Source of the DNA: Shinisaurus crocodilurus
Taxonomy: Eukaryota > Chordata > Lepidosauria > Squamata > Shinisauridae
Direction: 5' to 3'
DNA length: 64,000 nucleotides
Assembly (NCBI GenBank): GCA_021292165.1
Contig: CM037880.1
Location: 186,358,868-186,422,867 of the forward strand
The notes beneath the pieces are model-generated. The model did no database searches. It was not told the DNA's origin and saw nothing but the letters and a program-made list of their open reading frames with translations. How positions within the stretch are numbered: the first letter of the stretch is position 1; each line of letters opens with the position of its first letter. Below are positions 1-13,327 of this stretch, one piece after another. The position numbers were made by a program, and so were the translations under genes.

Positions 1-95
1 GAGTTTTTCCAACCCTACCTGGAGATGCTGGGGATTGAACCTGGGACCTTCGGCATGGAAAGCAGGTGACTCTGTTATTGAGCTGCAGCCCTTTG
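1..95 (-). repeat. tRNA-Ala-derived SINE, cut by the window edge
   Basis: Read on the minus strand it carries a tRNA-like head: an agctcaat A-box region, a TGCTTTCCATGC anticodon-arm remnant close to tRNA-Ala(TGC), and a B box ggttcaatcccc followed by agcatctcc, then a non-tRNA body starting caggtaggg. The same family recurs at 15643-15812 and 56941-57091. Confidence 0.7.
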
Positions 96-2377
96 CATTA
101 ATGCTGTACTGGTTTCACTGATGCAACTTGCCACCTGTGCTTGCTGCTGAAAAGCCCTTCTTTCTCTGCCTGAGATCCTGGTGGTAGGGAAAGTAATGCT
201 TTAAACACGCTTCCTGCATACATCAGTCCTGGCGTCATTTCTGCTATATCTGCTGTCCTTGTCCCCACCCCAGCTTAGGCAGCATCAGCAAGCAAATGCT
301 GCATCCATACAGCCTGTAGGAGAGACCTTTGAGGCTACTCCCGGCATGCCAAATGGGTTTCCACTTCCAGCATCAAAAAGAGCTTTTCCTGTCAACACAT
401 CAGAATTAAGTGATGTGTACCTTGGTCCTCACTCTGTGGAATCACATTGCACAGGCCACAGAAAGATGCTTCTGAAGCACGTGATCTGAAATTCAGTAGT
501 GCTAGTGGCACTAGTTTCTCCCCGCTGCCATGATTCATCCCCCCCCCCCCCAGATAAATTGGTGGGGTGTGTGTGTTGTTGGCTGTAAACATACTTTCTG
601 CCACAGGAGGGCACCCTATGATAAAGATTTACTCAAAGTAATTTGATAGGCTGGATTTGAAAGCCCTGCTACTAGTTCTAAATGAACTGTCTGAATGCCC
701 CTCTCCCCATCAGTAATTTCTGCGGTTCCCCACAAATGTTAAATGAAATCTTTGAATTACTCACAAATGAAGCAACAAACACACAAATAACTGATTAATA
801 TATATCAGCCTTCCCCAACCTGGTGCCCTCCACATTTTTTAAATACAAGTCCCAGCATCCCTGGCCGTTGGCCATGCTGTCTGGGGCTGATGGGAGTTGA
901 AGTCCCAAACATCTGGAACATTTTGAAAAGGAATAAGTAAATAGTATGGGGTTAATTCCACCGTATGCATCTTCCACATTACAGCTGTTGGTGGCATGTA
1001 GTGTTCGAGTGCTTCCAGATGGTGACTCCTAGTGCTACCAATCAAAGGCATAAATAAAACTTTAGGGATGTACGAGCATTTTGTTTCTGTTTCCAAATCA
1101 TGCAAACATATCCCATTCACAATCCCGAATGCAGGCATGAGCAGGAGTCCTGTTTTTCGAGAGAGGTTTTAAATTCCCAAATTTGTAGTCGCATTCATAT
1201 AATGCGTCTTTTTTTTTTTTTTATAATGCTTATTCTGAAATGTACATTTGCCCCCAAAATACGCATTTTCACACTTTATTCATTGTGGGGAACAGTGCAC
1301 ACTTTTGAAAAATAGGCACAAAAACATGCACCTTCCCCATTCGAAATGCGCACTTTTCTTGTTTGAATGTGCTGAAAAATAGGTAGAAAACTAAAATGGG
1401 AGCAAGCCAAAATGACCTTCAAAATCGCTTTTCTCCCATCTCTACAGCTTTTCCAGTCTTTCCTCCTTAACTGATTTTTTTTTTGTAAGAAAAAAGAGAA
1501 AAAGCATTGGGAATGTACAGGAAGGGTTACAAGTTGAAGACATCATCATCTGGCCAGCCCCTGCCCCCAATTCTGTGAATGAGGCAGGATGATTGCAGGA
1601 TAAAAGCCTGGTCTGGAAGGACCCATTGCTGTATAAGGTGGTTGTTGTTTTTTTAAACCAGACTTGTAATTCTCATTCCATAAATGAAAATAAAAAAAGG
1701 TTTGCAAACAACCATATTGCCATGATATTTAAAGAGGTGTGATCAAAAAGGTGTTATTACTGGAAAACACAGAACAGCTTCTTTGGTATGAAATAAGCAG
1801 TCTGAAAAAGCCTTATTATCCTACAAGCTGCTGTTTTGAACAAACAGGACCCAACTCCATGCCAGTGTGAGATCACGGTAGGACACTCATGTAAGCCCAA
1901 CCAACCCAAGGCCCTTCTCTGGCATATCACTGGGAGACTGCTGTGTCAGAATGGTGAAGGTGGACAGGTTTTCATCCTTCACAGAGTTTTTCCTGAGGTG
2001 TATCTTGCTCAAATATTTGAGCACCATTCCAATAGGTTACATTCATCTTAACATCTCATGGCATATTGTACGTGATTGAACAAGGTGGGGGGGTTGTTTT
2101 TGTTTTTACTACAATCGTGATTTTAATACAGTTGAAATTAAGCAAGAATGTTTCCTTCTTAGAACTGTTTGGAAGATTGTGTTTCAAAATAATTGTGTCA
2201 CAGTCACACTCACTGTCCTTCCTCTGTAGGGCAAGACTAGTTTATGGAATTACGATTATCTTGGATTATTACAACATCTGGACAATTTGAAAGACACGTT
2301 TTAAATACAATAAATATTGATGTTTTAAATTATTTTAATGCTTTGGTTTTTCTTGGACTTGCACACTAGGCACTTAA
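96..2377. other. Gene-free stretch downstream of ZNF704
   Basis: No coding exon or RNA gene is recognisable. It holds a truncated palindromic MITE at 806-922, a C tract at 540-551, a T tract at 1208-1222 and otherwise AT-rich apparently unique sequence. Confidence 0.5.
806..922. mobile_element. Palindromic hAT-type MITE, right end lost
   Basis: The left terminus cagccttccccaacctgg and internal halves around tcccagcatcc / gggagttgaagtccc match the complete copies at 36357-36493 and 41156-41284. The right terminal repeat is missing after the catctgga motif, so no target duplication can be scored. Confidence 0.6.
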
Positions 2378-2752
2378 TTTTATTATTTTATTTATTATTA
2401 CATTTATATCCCACCTTTTTTTCTGCAAGGAGCCCAAGTTGGCTTACATAATCTTCCTCCTCTCCTTTTTATCCTCACAACAACCCTGTGAGGTAGGTTA
2501 GGCTGAGAGTCAGTGACTGGCTCAAAGTCCCCAGTGAGTTTCATGGCCGAGGGGGGACTAGAACCAGGATCTCCCGAGTCCCAGTCCAACACTCTAACCC
2601 AGGGCTCTCCAACCTTGGGTTCCCAGCAGTTGCTGACCTGGACTACAGCTCCCAGAATCCCTTGCCATTAGCCATGCTGGCTGGGTATGTTAGGAGCTGT
2701 AGGCCAGCAACATCTGGGGACCCAAGGTTGGAGAGTCCTGCTCTAACCACTT
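2378..2752 (-). repeat. MIR-like tRNA SINE, interrupted by a hAT MITE
   Basis: On the minus strand this has the order tRNA-like head, conserved core (gggtgac..cagtcac type), and an L2-like tail cctcacagggttgttgtgag that ends in a pyrimidine/AT tail. The head (ccaacactctaacc in plus sense) is interrupted by the MITE at 2600-2740 and resumes at 2741. The same SINE family occurs at 25153, 44411, 46288, 49921, 59625 and 62711. Confidence 0.85.
2600..2740. mobile_element. hAT (Buster-type) palindromic MITE
   Basis: 141 bp. The terminal inverted repeats are CAGGGCTCTCCAACCTTGGG and its near complement ending GAGAGTCCTG. It is flanked by a perfect 8-bp duplication, ctctaacc (2592-2599 and 2741-2748), of the form nnnTAnnn. 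It sits inside the SINE head, so it is younger than the SINE. There is no coding capacity; it would need a transposase supplied in trans. Confidence 0.9.
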
Positions 2753-3067
2753 TTAATGTGGAATAGTCACACTTTGTTCATTTTTTGTGGGTCTTCAGAA
2801 CGCTATAATAAAATTGTTGTCCTACCATGTTTCCCCCATCTCTTCTAAGACTGCAGAAAATCTGACTTTTGTTGTTGTAAGGAACGGAATAGTGCAATTT
2901 TCACGGGTCTGGACAAGAAAAAAATGGCAGTTGAGGCATCTGGTAAAGAGTGATCCGCTGGTGATGCGGTTGGCTTCAATAGGACTTACTCTGAATAAAC
3001 ATGCAGAGCATTATGATATAAAAGTGGCTATATGCACACACACAATCCATCATAATCTATTGTAATA

Positions 3068-3330
3068 CAGTAATACCTTGGATTGCAAGTAACTTGTTCT
3101 GAGATCGTTTTACAAGACAAACAAATTTTTAAAATAAATTTTGACTTGATAAACAAGCAACGTCTTGCAATACAAGTAGTGTAGGGATGTAACCAGTCGC
3201 CTCGAGCAGGCGTAGCGGGCCAAAATTGGCCCCACTCACGCCCGCCAGAGACTCGCTTTGATATAAGAGTGTTTTGGATTACAAGCACGGTTCCGGAACA
3301 AATTATGCTTGCAATCCAAGGTATAATAAA
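3068..3330. mobile_element. Tigger-like (Tc1/mariner) MITE
   Basis: Starts cagtaataccttggattgc next to a TA and ends with the inverted form gcaatccaaggtat; the outermost right bases have decayed into an AT-rich run. The copy at 47359-47640 shares most of the left half. TA duplication and the CAGTAATACC terminus fit the Tigger branch of Tc1/mariner. Confidence 0.75.
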
Positions 3331-6300
3331 TAAATATTATTGTACATTTATCAGGCCAATTCAAAAGCTGCAAAAATGTGCAAGCTTTTGAGATCTTCAG
3401 ATCTCTTCATCCCGCAAGATGTTACAAAAACGACAGAGGTGTGTGTGTGTGTGTGTGGGGGGGGAAATAGGAGTGAGGAAAGGCTGACTTGATGTTGAAA
3501 TGATGTCTGCATAGTCAGTCTTCAGATGAGCTAGGGTAGGAGGATCCTGACATTCAGGTTGTGCTTTACCAGATGATATGATTGTTTCAGGTTTCACCTG
3601 GAGCTGCCCCTAGGACCACTGGGCACAAGAAAGGAAATGATGGTTGATCCCCCAGTGTGCGCCATTCAGCTCAGGGTCTAGGAGTCCCCCCCCCCCCATA
3701 TGTACTGGTTCCCTGTTACTCAACTAAAATAAATGATGTTCGTGAAATTGTGCTCCACCTAATTAATTTTTTTTCAAAACCTCAGCAAGAGGATGCTTCC
3801 CCCATTACATTTTTGAAAAGCAGATATTTTCCTCCTTTGCTGTGTGGACAGGCATAGAGTGTAATAATGGCGAAAACAGCGCTGTGGTCAGTGCCATGTG
3901 GAACCCCCGTTTAAATTCCACTTCCAGCAGACACAGAACAGCAAGTTTTCATCGACCTCAAAAGGCCCAGTGTGGAAGCAGCCTAGGTCTAGTTGTCTTT
4001 AGCTAAACATAGTATCAGTCCATCCATCCCCCCCCCCCGCTGACCTCCATATGTTTTCTAGTTTCTCTCTTTCTCCTGTTTTGTAGTTTCCTCCAATAAA
4101 GAGGCATCACCACAAAACATGGTGGGATTTTTAAACTGTCAAGTACTTGAATTTGGTACTTCCATAATTGGATTGGTACACTAGATTTAGCTGTTCTTTT
4201 CCTTGTTGATGTACTGCTACTGCAACCTTTTGGTTTCACAGCAAAAAGAATAGAAACCTAACAAAAGCAGCCCCACACCGAAGCTTATACACAAAGGCTT
4301 TTAATTACATGAAATAGTTCAACACACTCCATGGTAGCAAATCAATTATAAGTGCATTTAAGTCGTGTTTGTGGACATTATAACAGTCTGAATAGTTTCG
4401 CAAGATGGCCAGTCTTCCGACTAAGTTCAAGCAAGTGCAGCTAATGGAATAGCCATTAACAGTAAATACAGGTAAACAATGATATTAAGACTAGATAAGC
4501 AACAGCATATTTGTCACATCCAAGCATCACAAAGTAGAGCTCACTTATCAAAGACTATCACTAAAATGGATTTTACAAACATACTAATCTATTCCTAATG
4601 ACCCATCTTTGAAGTGTGTTACATCAGTAACTTACCAAAAATTTGTTTGCTTCCCCCCCCTCCCCACGAATGAGGAAACATTTCCATTTTTGCAACTCTT
4701 ATCAGGCAGTGGCGAGCACACAAGGAAAGATGTAAACATGTTGTGGTTTATTCTGAAAGCCCATTTAGAGCAAATACATTGCATGCCACAAGAAAGTGCA
4801 TTTTACCTGGTGCCGTCCATTAGGGCCAGCTTAAAAATCTCAAATTCTGCTTCTGAAACCAATGTTGTGATTCACATAGGATTAGAGCTATTAATTTCTG
4901 GTGTTAAATAGTTAAAAAACATTTTAATCATCACATAAAGTCTTTAATTCATTCATTCATAAAGCAATACAAAACACATTTTATTTCCTTAGAGAACAGC
5001 GATAAAAACACTAAACATTTAACCATATGGACCTATATATTTATAATTTATATATATAATATATATATATACACAAACACACAATATAGCAAAGCACTTC
5101 AAACAGTCAGTTCCACTGCCGCCCCCCAACCCTGTCCAAGGTTTTGAAACCTGAACTAGTTTTATTTTTGTATTTACAGTCTGATAGGAATCCACAGAAG
5201 TAGTAATCAGAATATCTGTATTTGGCTAAAAATTATATAAAAAGACAGAACATTTCTTTTTAAATAACCTTCTAAATATATATTAAAAGTATCCAGTATT
5301 TCCATTAGTGCGAAAATTGGAAGCTCTCTTTCAAATATTAATAAAGTGAATTTTCTCATATTAAACAGACAATAAAAGAAACCATGCTTAAAGACAAGGA
5401 TGACTCACTCTCATTGCATTCTTTGGAAAGAGTTCCACGGATTCCAATGAAAGCGAAACCCCCAGAGACATGAACACAGTCTTATAGGCTTTAAACCATG
5501 TTGGTATTTTTGCAGCATTCATCTAGGGTGCTGCGTCTGTCCCCGTGTCAAATTAGAGGTAGGCTGCAGTTATTGTCCAGATTTTTGTTTAATTCCAGTG
5601 AATTAATTTCCAGCCCCTGCTTCGAGGTAGGCTTGAATCTAACCCAAGGCCAACCTAGAAATCATTCCCCTGCCACAGGGTAAAATATACTATAATGAAC
5701 AAGCCCTCTAGTGATGTAGTAGTGGTGGCAGCTATATCTGAACACTATTCCAAGGCTCAGTCCTTCAATATCATGTTTGCAAATAGATCCCCAGATGCAA
5801 GAACACCAGGTTGTATAATTGGAGTCATAGTAGAATAGCAGAGACATTTCTTCATGTATTGGATGGATGCTCATTTTCCTAATATCTATTTGTTAAAAAA
5901 CTGGGGGAATATATTGGATAATGCTGCATACAGTAGAACTATGTGGCAGGATTGTTAAACGTGTCAGTGAAGTATTAATACTACTTAATTAAAAGAATTA
6001 CATCAGTAAGCCACCCGGTTCTCATGTAACAGCAAATGGTGGGTTAATTGATTTGTTGCTCGGTTGGCTCAGCTTGTTTGAGCGTGGAAAGCTAAGCAGG
6101 GTCAAGCCTGGTTGTTACTTGGATGGGAGACCCCTCCTCTAGTTTCCTGCACTGAGCAGGGGGTTGGACTCGATAGCCTTGTAGGCTCCTTCCAACTCTA
6201 TGATCTATGAAACTCTGGGTTATTTAACTACTAAACAACTCAGAGTGCCCAGGTTCGGACACCACAAGAGCAACCTACAATAGGGGTGATCATAGGTTGC

Positions 6301-8239
6301 AAAATGAAAGTGGAAATGAGGAGTGCAGTGGGGACATTTGCTGTTACATGCGAACCAGGACAAACACCTTTACAATTGCAACTGATTGCATATTAGAATC
6401 TTGCGCTTGTCTAGATTTAAGACATTAAAAATAACCTTTTAAATTGGCTTGTGGCGTTTGAAAAGATTAAATCAACTTATGGCTGAACCCAAATGAGTTT
6501 AGTCAGTAGCTCATAGGGTTGAATGTACAGCCACTTCTAAAGCATCATGTATTCTTTTACCATCGATTGGACAGCCATTGCATGCACTTAAGCATCCTAT
6601 AGTTCAAAGTAGACATTGGTCACAATCCAGCCAAAATTAAGCACTCTTTAAGCCCAACTGAGTTGAGTAATTTAAGTGCATGCATAAGGGAGCAGTCTTA
6701 TACTTACCAGGAAGTCAGGAGGTTGACTGAAGGGCCTTAGAAAACAGTGGAGTTGCCACTCCACTGGTAGAGAGTGAGGTCCACCAGTGGGATGACACTC
6801 CACCAGAGGTCCTCCAGTACACAGGCAAAAACCTCTGTCAGTGTAGGTGTTCTGCAGTGCAAGGGAAAAACTGGTGTTGCGGAAAGCCGCAGCTCTGCCA
6901 GATACAGAGCTCCCGCATTTTTCTAGTACACATACAGATATAGCCCAATACTATGCCAGATTTCCTCGCATTGTAACCAATGGGACAGAAGACACTATAG
7001 CCTCCTGTCCTGGCTGCTGCGAAACAGCAAGAGAATGGATGTGGCAGTTGCTCCACCAGTGGATCTACCCCCACTCTCGCTGTAAGTAAACCAGGAGTGT
7101 TCTGTAACTCTATCAAATGGGACTTAAAGCACATAACTTGGGCTGGATTGTGCCCATTATCTTTAATACATTATCTAGAAAAATGTTTCCCCTATGCTGA
7201 TATTTCCTCTGCTGACTCATCCCTCGACATTTAAAAGAATTCTAAGTGTGCTAGGAGTGTAAGCATGGGCAATTCATCATGCACAGTATTTAACTGTGAA
7301 ATACCTTTTCATGAAAATGCATAGTTTACAGTTACAGATACATTCATTCATTAAAATCCAAGGATTTTTCTGGGAGGAGACATGTTTGTAGGAGAATGTT
7401 TTGAAATAACTGTATTAGCAGTTACTGAATATTGCCTACATCTTTCCTCTTGGTCTAGCTCTTAGAAACAACCTAAACACTTTTTGTTACCAGAATCTAC
7501 TAGATCAAATATAATAGAAAATCCCAAAACCAATTATAAGGGATTCCTGCTGAGCCTTTAGTGCATGGCTTTTTTTTTTTTTTTTTAAGTGTAGGTATAC
7601 TGGGGTTTATAGAATTCTGTAAATAATCCCTAGAAAGCCAAACTCAATGCATGAACTTGATATCTAAGGCTGATACCTTAGTCCTCAGTATAGAGGAGTG
7701 CTTTTGCATTGATCAAATGTGCTTGATAACATGTATTTCATGTACACTTTGGAACCTAGCCTTTTTCCCAACAAAGAAAGCTTACTGTACCATTCACTAA
7801 AATTATATACATTTTCAACAGCTATATGATCTTGGCAGTATGGATAGTGTGTTTCACACATCTCTTCTGGAAAGATCTAAATAGGACACAAATGTGCATA
7901 TTAAAACATACCCTCTCATTTACAGTAACCTGTCAAGACTAGGCTGGTGAGCTCACAAATGAAGAAATCAAGGATTCTATGAACTGCAAAGTGAGCTGGG
8001 CATATGCACAAACATGACATACAAGAAGTAGAATTAGCCCTGGCATTTAGCAGTTAAAGTTCCACTTACATTGTACATATAAAACTGCTTTAATGAGATA
8101 TCCTTTACTCCAGAAAATCTCAGAATAATTTAATGGAAATCTGCATGAGAACTTTCATGTACCAGAGTATGTAGCTTGTAGACTAAGGCTTAGGGTTTGT
8201 ATCTAATGATGTCATTCCACAGTTGCAAAGCCTCTGGTG
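3331..8239. other. Gene-free stretch downstream of ZNF704
   Basis: No exon or RNA gene is recognisable. It contains a TG microsatellite (3439-3460), C tracts (3687-3698, 4028-4038), an AT dinucleotide tract (5040-5072) and the 5S-CR1 SINE at 6054-6220. The remainder is AT-rich unique-looking sequence; part might be distal 3' UTR of ZNF704. Confidence 0.45.
6054..6220 (+). repeat. 5S rRNA-headed SINE with CR1 3' tail
   Basis: The head contains gaaagctaagcagggtcaag, cctggtt and acttggatgggagacc, the internal promoter part (A box to C box) of a 5S rRNA gene. The tail gggggttggactcgatagcc and ccttccaactctatgat is a typical CR1 LINE 3' end. The copy is full-length within the family seen here; sister copies lie at 39228 and 47996. 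Confidence 0.85.
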
Positions 8240-8374
8240 CAGGGCTCTCCAACCTTGGGTCCCCAGATGTTGCTGGCCTACAGCTCCCAGCATACCCAGC
8301 CAGCATGGCTAATGGATGGGATTCTGGGAGCTGTAGGCCAGCAACATCTGGGGACCCAAGGTTGGAGAACCCTG
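8240..8374. mobile_element. hAT (Buster-type) palindromic MITE
   Basis: 135 bp, same family as 2600-2740. Terminal repeats cagggctctccaacc and ggttggagaaccctg; flanks ctctggtg and ctctagtg agree at 7 of 8 bases with a TA at the centre of the right copy. The halves are nearly self-complementary (ctgtaggccagcaacatctg type). Confidence 0.88.
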
Positions 8375-11300
8375 CTCTAGTGCTTGCAGAAATCCTTATG
8401 CAAGTGTCAGATTCAATACTTCGATCCACTTGCACATGGTGTTGCACAACTCATTACAACTTTATTAGACTGTGTTGTCTGCTAGTTATGTGTTATTGTG
8501 CTAGTTGTTCTGCTAGCAGTTGTGCAACCACTAGCAGCACACCAAGTCTTGTAATTTTTCTGCTAGCATACTGTTGGCTATAACTCTGGGTCTCCTAATA
8601 TGTGGAGAGCCATGCAAACCACTTTACCCTGAGTTGAAGTTCTCACAAGATGTTTTTAGTGAAGTGCATATGCTGAGCTGGTCTTGTGAGAAGTTCAACC
8701 TATGTCCAGGTTGTGACGTTGCCATGTCTCTCAAAAACAAAAAGTTGAAATCAGACAGGTTGCCCAGGATCTTATCCTGGCTTAATATCCAGGTTGGTTA
8801 AGTGACATTAAGCCAGAGTTCTCAGTTTTGGACATAATGTGAAACTCTAGTTACTACCCTGGACCTTCAGACTGAAGCCAGCATGCAAGGGGAGGGGAGG
8901 GGTGCACAAGCCCAGCACTCATTCCTGGCTTCCTAAACCATAGTTTATGAAGCCAGCAACATTTTGATGGAACCTGTGTTACCCTTCCTCAAGGTGGACA
9001 GGTGCTATTATTGCAAAGCTGATTCAATTAAGACAGCCCAAGGAAGCTTTTCTTATGATTGATACAAATATCTAAGAGAGGACATTTCAGCAAGTATCAT
9101 CTTCATACTGTCGATCAGAACAGACAAATATCCATAATTTACTATACTGTACAGTTAACTACGAGCTTGACTAGATACTTGAAACCTGTTAGTGTTTGGC
9201 ATAAATACTCTGAATGGAAGAAAAAGTGAGATAATTCAATGCATGCCTTCTAAGTTCTCATTTTATATAACATCACAGCATTAATAATGATCACCATCAT
9301 AATTAATTTAAAAAAAACCTATGGGATCATTCCATAGAAGATTAAATGCTTAATATTTTAATATGATAGAAGACATGTATACAGAGGCAGCATGCCCATG
9401 TATGCCAGTTGCTGGGGAACATAAGCAGGAGGGTGCCATTGCACTCATGTCCTATACTTGTGGGTTTGCCATGGGCACCTGGCTGGCCACTCTGTGAAGA
9501 GAATGCTGGACCATGTAGGCATTTGGTCTGATCCAGCAGGGCTCTATCTTATGTTCTTATGAGGGAGGGCAGGAACAAACTGACACTTACTGCTGCTATA
9601 ATACATCATCCATTAATTTCAGTGGTGGATTTGTGTGGGACATCTTCACAAGTCCCAAAGAAATGAATGGAGATTACGTATGTAACAGTAATGCTTTGGT
9701 AGGTCATGTATGTAGATTTTTAATCTATAGCAGGAATGTTCCCATATTGGCCTCTAGAAATATGTTCATCTTATGCAAAGTTTTTCCCGCTTTGTACAAC
9801 ATGGCAATGTCACAATGCACTGTAATTTCACAGTGTATCCAAAGTCTATGGATATATAAGTTGAAAGTACTTAGGAGCCACAAAAAAGCAGCATAGCTGC
9901 AGAATACATTGGGAGTTTGATAGGTTACACATGATAGCCCATTCATGGTAGGAGCTTTAGCAATCTGCCTTGGCAGTGAAGCCATAATAGCAGTTTAAAA
10001 TGTTTGATAACCTGAAATGTATGTCCACTGCATCTCTATCAGCTTTCTGATATAAAACTTCATCTTGGCTCAAACCATTCAGAAGCAGTTAAGTCTATTG
10101 CTTTTCTCTTTGTCTGTACACTGACCTTCCCTCCAGATGAATACCAAGAGAATAATAATGGTAAAATAGCAAATAAGATCACTAGAACTTTTAATCTTTG
10201 GTTAACCTTAGGGTTTTTGGACAGCAAGATTTCTTTTTCCTTTGAAGAATGCAAGAAAATAAAAGTACATTCCACAGGCTGCTTGAAGAGCATTCAGTCT
10301 GCTGATTAAACACAAATAATCATTATCTAGCACTGCGGGTCAATCTCTGATGTCTGTTTTGAGACAAGTAGAGGCAATTTTTAAGCTACTTTTACATTGT
10401 CTAAATGCTATATTTGGACAGAGACCAGTTATGACAAACAGTAAAAGAGTCGGGGTTCCTAGCTAACCCATTTCTTTATTGTGGAGACATATGATCCTGC
10501 AGATAGGATCTACTCAAGACGATCTTCAAATTTCATCCCTATTCAAATATAAGTAAAAAGTAGATATTTTCAAGGAAGCCTCAACGTATTTTTGAGAAAC
10601 TTCTCTTTCTTTAAAGTAATTTGCAAACTTGTTCTAGTTTGTACAGATCTGCTAGTAAAATGCTGCAAAACCATTCTTCACAGTGGCTTATATTCTCCTT
10701 CTCTAACAAGTTAGCCCTTTGTTGAGTAAAAAGCAATATTGCACCATTCAATAAGGCTGTTGTTTTTCATTTTGACTACAACTACTGCATATCTTAAACA
10801 CTAAAACTGCCATGAGTCACAGGTATCTAATCATCTAGACTTACTTTAAACATTGTATTAAAAAAGTCAATTCAGTTTGCTATTTCTTGGTATATCCTTA
10901 ATTACTTCTCCCTTTAAGTTTTGAGACAAAAATAGCATTCTGGATCTACAAGTAGTGGCATGACATCTAAAAAAGCCCAGATTGTCGTGCAATATAAATA
11001 TACCAATAGAAGACTAGAGATTTAACCTGTCACATTCTAGTACCCACATAGTATAAGGGACTTAAGCTCATTTTTTAGTTTTAGAAATAGGACTGTTAAG
11101 TTCATGTTTAGCTTTACTTGTTTTGCTGAGCCAGGGCCTAGATCATTTAGCACAGTCTTGTTCAAAATGTCTTCCCTCAGAGAACCCACCCCACGTTAAA
11201 TTTGTCTGCCAATGAACTCTTGCTCTTTTGACTGGTGAATCTCTGTGTTGCGAAGGATTCTGGTGTACCAGTTGGGCCTAGGTGCCACTGTGCGTTAGTT

Positions 11301-12420
11301 CACAGGAAGATCAGCATGGGCATATAAGGTGTCTGTCATTACTGATATTCGCACTGAGGCACTCCAGGGCTCCCCGGAAGACACTCTGAAAACTGAATTA
11401 GACAATATAAAGAACCTTTCTTCCTATCCTTGGACACACTTCAGTATTCATTTTTTCCACAAAAATGAAAGTACTAGCAAGATCAGCACCAGTGTGAGAG
11501 TTATGACAATTAAAAGGAATCCTATAATATATACTGGCCTTGAAGGTTAGGCATATGGAAGATTGGGGCTATACAAAAGCGCTACCTTAAATAAAAGCTG
11601 TTTTACTTTTTCTTCTTCTGCATGTGCAGCTACAAAAAGGCTGTCTTAGATTCCAGTTGTACTCTGTTTTAATATTTAGGAATCTAAATAATTGTTTGCA
11701 TAAATGAGTCTCATTTTTACTTAAAATGCCATCCTGCTAGTGGGAAGAAAAAATAGTGGAAGCACCATTAACAAAATTTGCACTTTGCAAGACAAAGGCT
11801 CTGGTCAGATGTTCATATGAATGTAGATCACAGGGGAGCAAGTCTCAGGCTGCCATAGAGATTCTTCCTGCCCTGCATTCCGCACAATGCTGGATTTTCC
11901 TGTATTTGGCATCTCCCTGAATCTGCTATCTACATTAGGATTAAAAAGAGGTCCAAGAACGGATTCAGGGAAATCCTAGGTACAGCTAAGGCCAGTATTA
12001 CCTGGGAAAGAACTGATTTCCACTTTGGAAGAGGACAGCTAGAGGATGAGCGAGCACGTTATGCTTGATTTGCACTCATAGAGGGTACTGGAATGACCGT
12101 CTTGACTGGGTCCAAAGACCTTTGGCTTTGAAAGATATATTACCAATAAATAATATACATCTTTAAAAACTGTTTTATCACATGGCTATTCCATTGCAGG
12201 TATTTCGTCAGTTGATTGTACATCAATCGAACAAGGCTCTCTGATCATTTCTACACAAAGAAGTGTCAACCACCTGTTAAATTAGGTCATACTGAAATTC
12301 AGTTCCTAGTATACTCAAGATTAAGAGAAATGCTTGTGTCCAATTTAAACAATGCCAAGGGAACAACTGTTCTATTTTATAGAATTAATTCCAGCTAGAA
12401 AAACAAAAACGAATATGCAG
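8375..12420. other. Gene-free stretch, possibly distal 3' UTR or intergenic
   Basis: Holds a CR1-family 3' fragment at 9372-9562; otherwise no recognisable repeat, exon or RNA gene. AT-rich, with scattered gaattaatt-type tracts. Transposon poverty from about 9.6 to 12.4 kb is notable compared with the introns. Confidence 0.45.
9372..9562 (+). repeat. CR1-superfamily LINE 3'-end fragment
   Basis: Contains gccagttgctggggaacat, gagaatgctggacc and ends ctgatccagcagggctc then ttatgttcttatg. The same 3' end is found at 50095-50306 and in part at 12903-13002. Only the non-coding end remains. Confidence 0.75.
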
Positions 12421-12556
12421 CCCCATTTGGGGCTTGTCGTGTCATGCGAACCTGGCAAGTATGGGTTATGCTAGGGTTAAACAACCCATGGGCTGTTTGT
12501 TTAGCCCTCACATAACCCACACTCACCAGGTTCGCACAACACAACCCCTGAATGGG
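12421..12556. mobile_element. Fold-back MITE, unclassified
   Basis: A near-palindrome: the left arm ccatttggggcttgtcgtg...gcgaacctgg is complementary to the right arm ccaggttcgcacaacac...gaatgg, with arms of about 66 bp meeting near an aacccatgggct centre. No flanking duplication is clear. The inner gggttaaacaaccca motif is loosely shared with 57195-57265. Confidence 0.6.
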
Positions 12557-12902
12557 ACCACGGCCACGGTTCAATAATCCATGAGCTGCGCGGCATGTTC
12601 GAACCCGGTTGGTAAGATCCAATTATGCCTGTCCACAAGTGAACAGGACGTGTTGGCGGAATGGGTTGGGAGACCTTCCAGAGCAGATTGGGGGGGGGTA
12701 TGTAGGGGCCATGCAGAGGAGGGGAAGCCTGCTTGAGCAATGTCGCCCAGAATGTATTTACACAATTTTGAGAATTAACATTGGTTAAAAAATAAACCAG
12801 GTGTAATTGTTTGTAACCTTCGTGTTTGAGCAATATGAATTGTTGCATTGGCTACAAGGCATACATGCCTTGCAGCACATGCAATATAAATTGCTGTCAT
12901 GG

Positions 12903-13002
12903 ATGCTTTGTGAGCTTTCCAGAGGCATCTGGCTTGCTGCTTTTGGAAGCAGAATGCTGGACTAGATGGACCTTTGTTCAGATCCAGAAAACTTCTTCTT
13001 AT
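12903..13002 (+). repeat. CR1-superfamily LINE 3' fragment
   Basis: Carries gaggcatctgg, gcagaatgctggactagatg and cagatccag followed by cttcttatg, the end seen in the copies at 9372 and 50095. Short and diverged. Confidence 0.6.
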
Positions 13003-13327
13003 GCCTTTTAAAATGAAGAGCAAGTTTGTTTATTGGTCTTCTAAATATTATGGCATGGGGTGGGGGGAATGAAGTTTTGAAAGTATGTTAGCAAAAAATG
13101 TAGTTTCCTCAACTGCTTTGATTACAGAAGATTCTATACAAGTTGTGGCTTACTAGTTCATTTCACTTTTTTCTTATCCTTCATATGGCACATACACAAT
13201 TAAAACTTACTGGAAAAAAGTTCTCAAGCTTTTTTATTACAAGAATACATAGAGGTAGGATCAGGTGAACTGCATCCTGTATTTCAACTTATTTTGGAAT
13301 CAGTGGCAAAGTTCGGAAAGACTATAA

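Noticed and set aside
6054..6130. A functional 5S rRNA gene
   Set aside because: Only the internal promoter part is 5S-like, the rest is CR1-derived, and three dispersed copies share the same fusion.
6690..7157. A further Harbinger-like element (gggagcagtctta ... ggattgtgccc)
   Set aside because: The terminal match is weak and the flanking triplets differ (taa and att).
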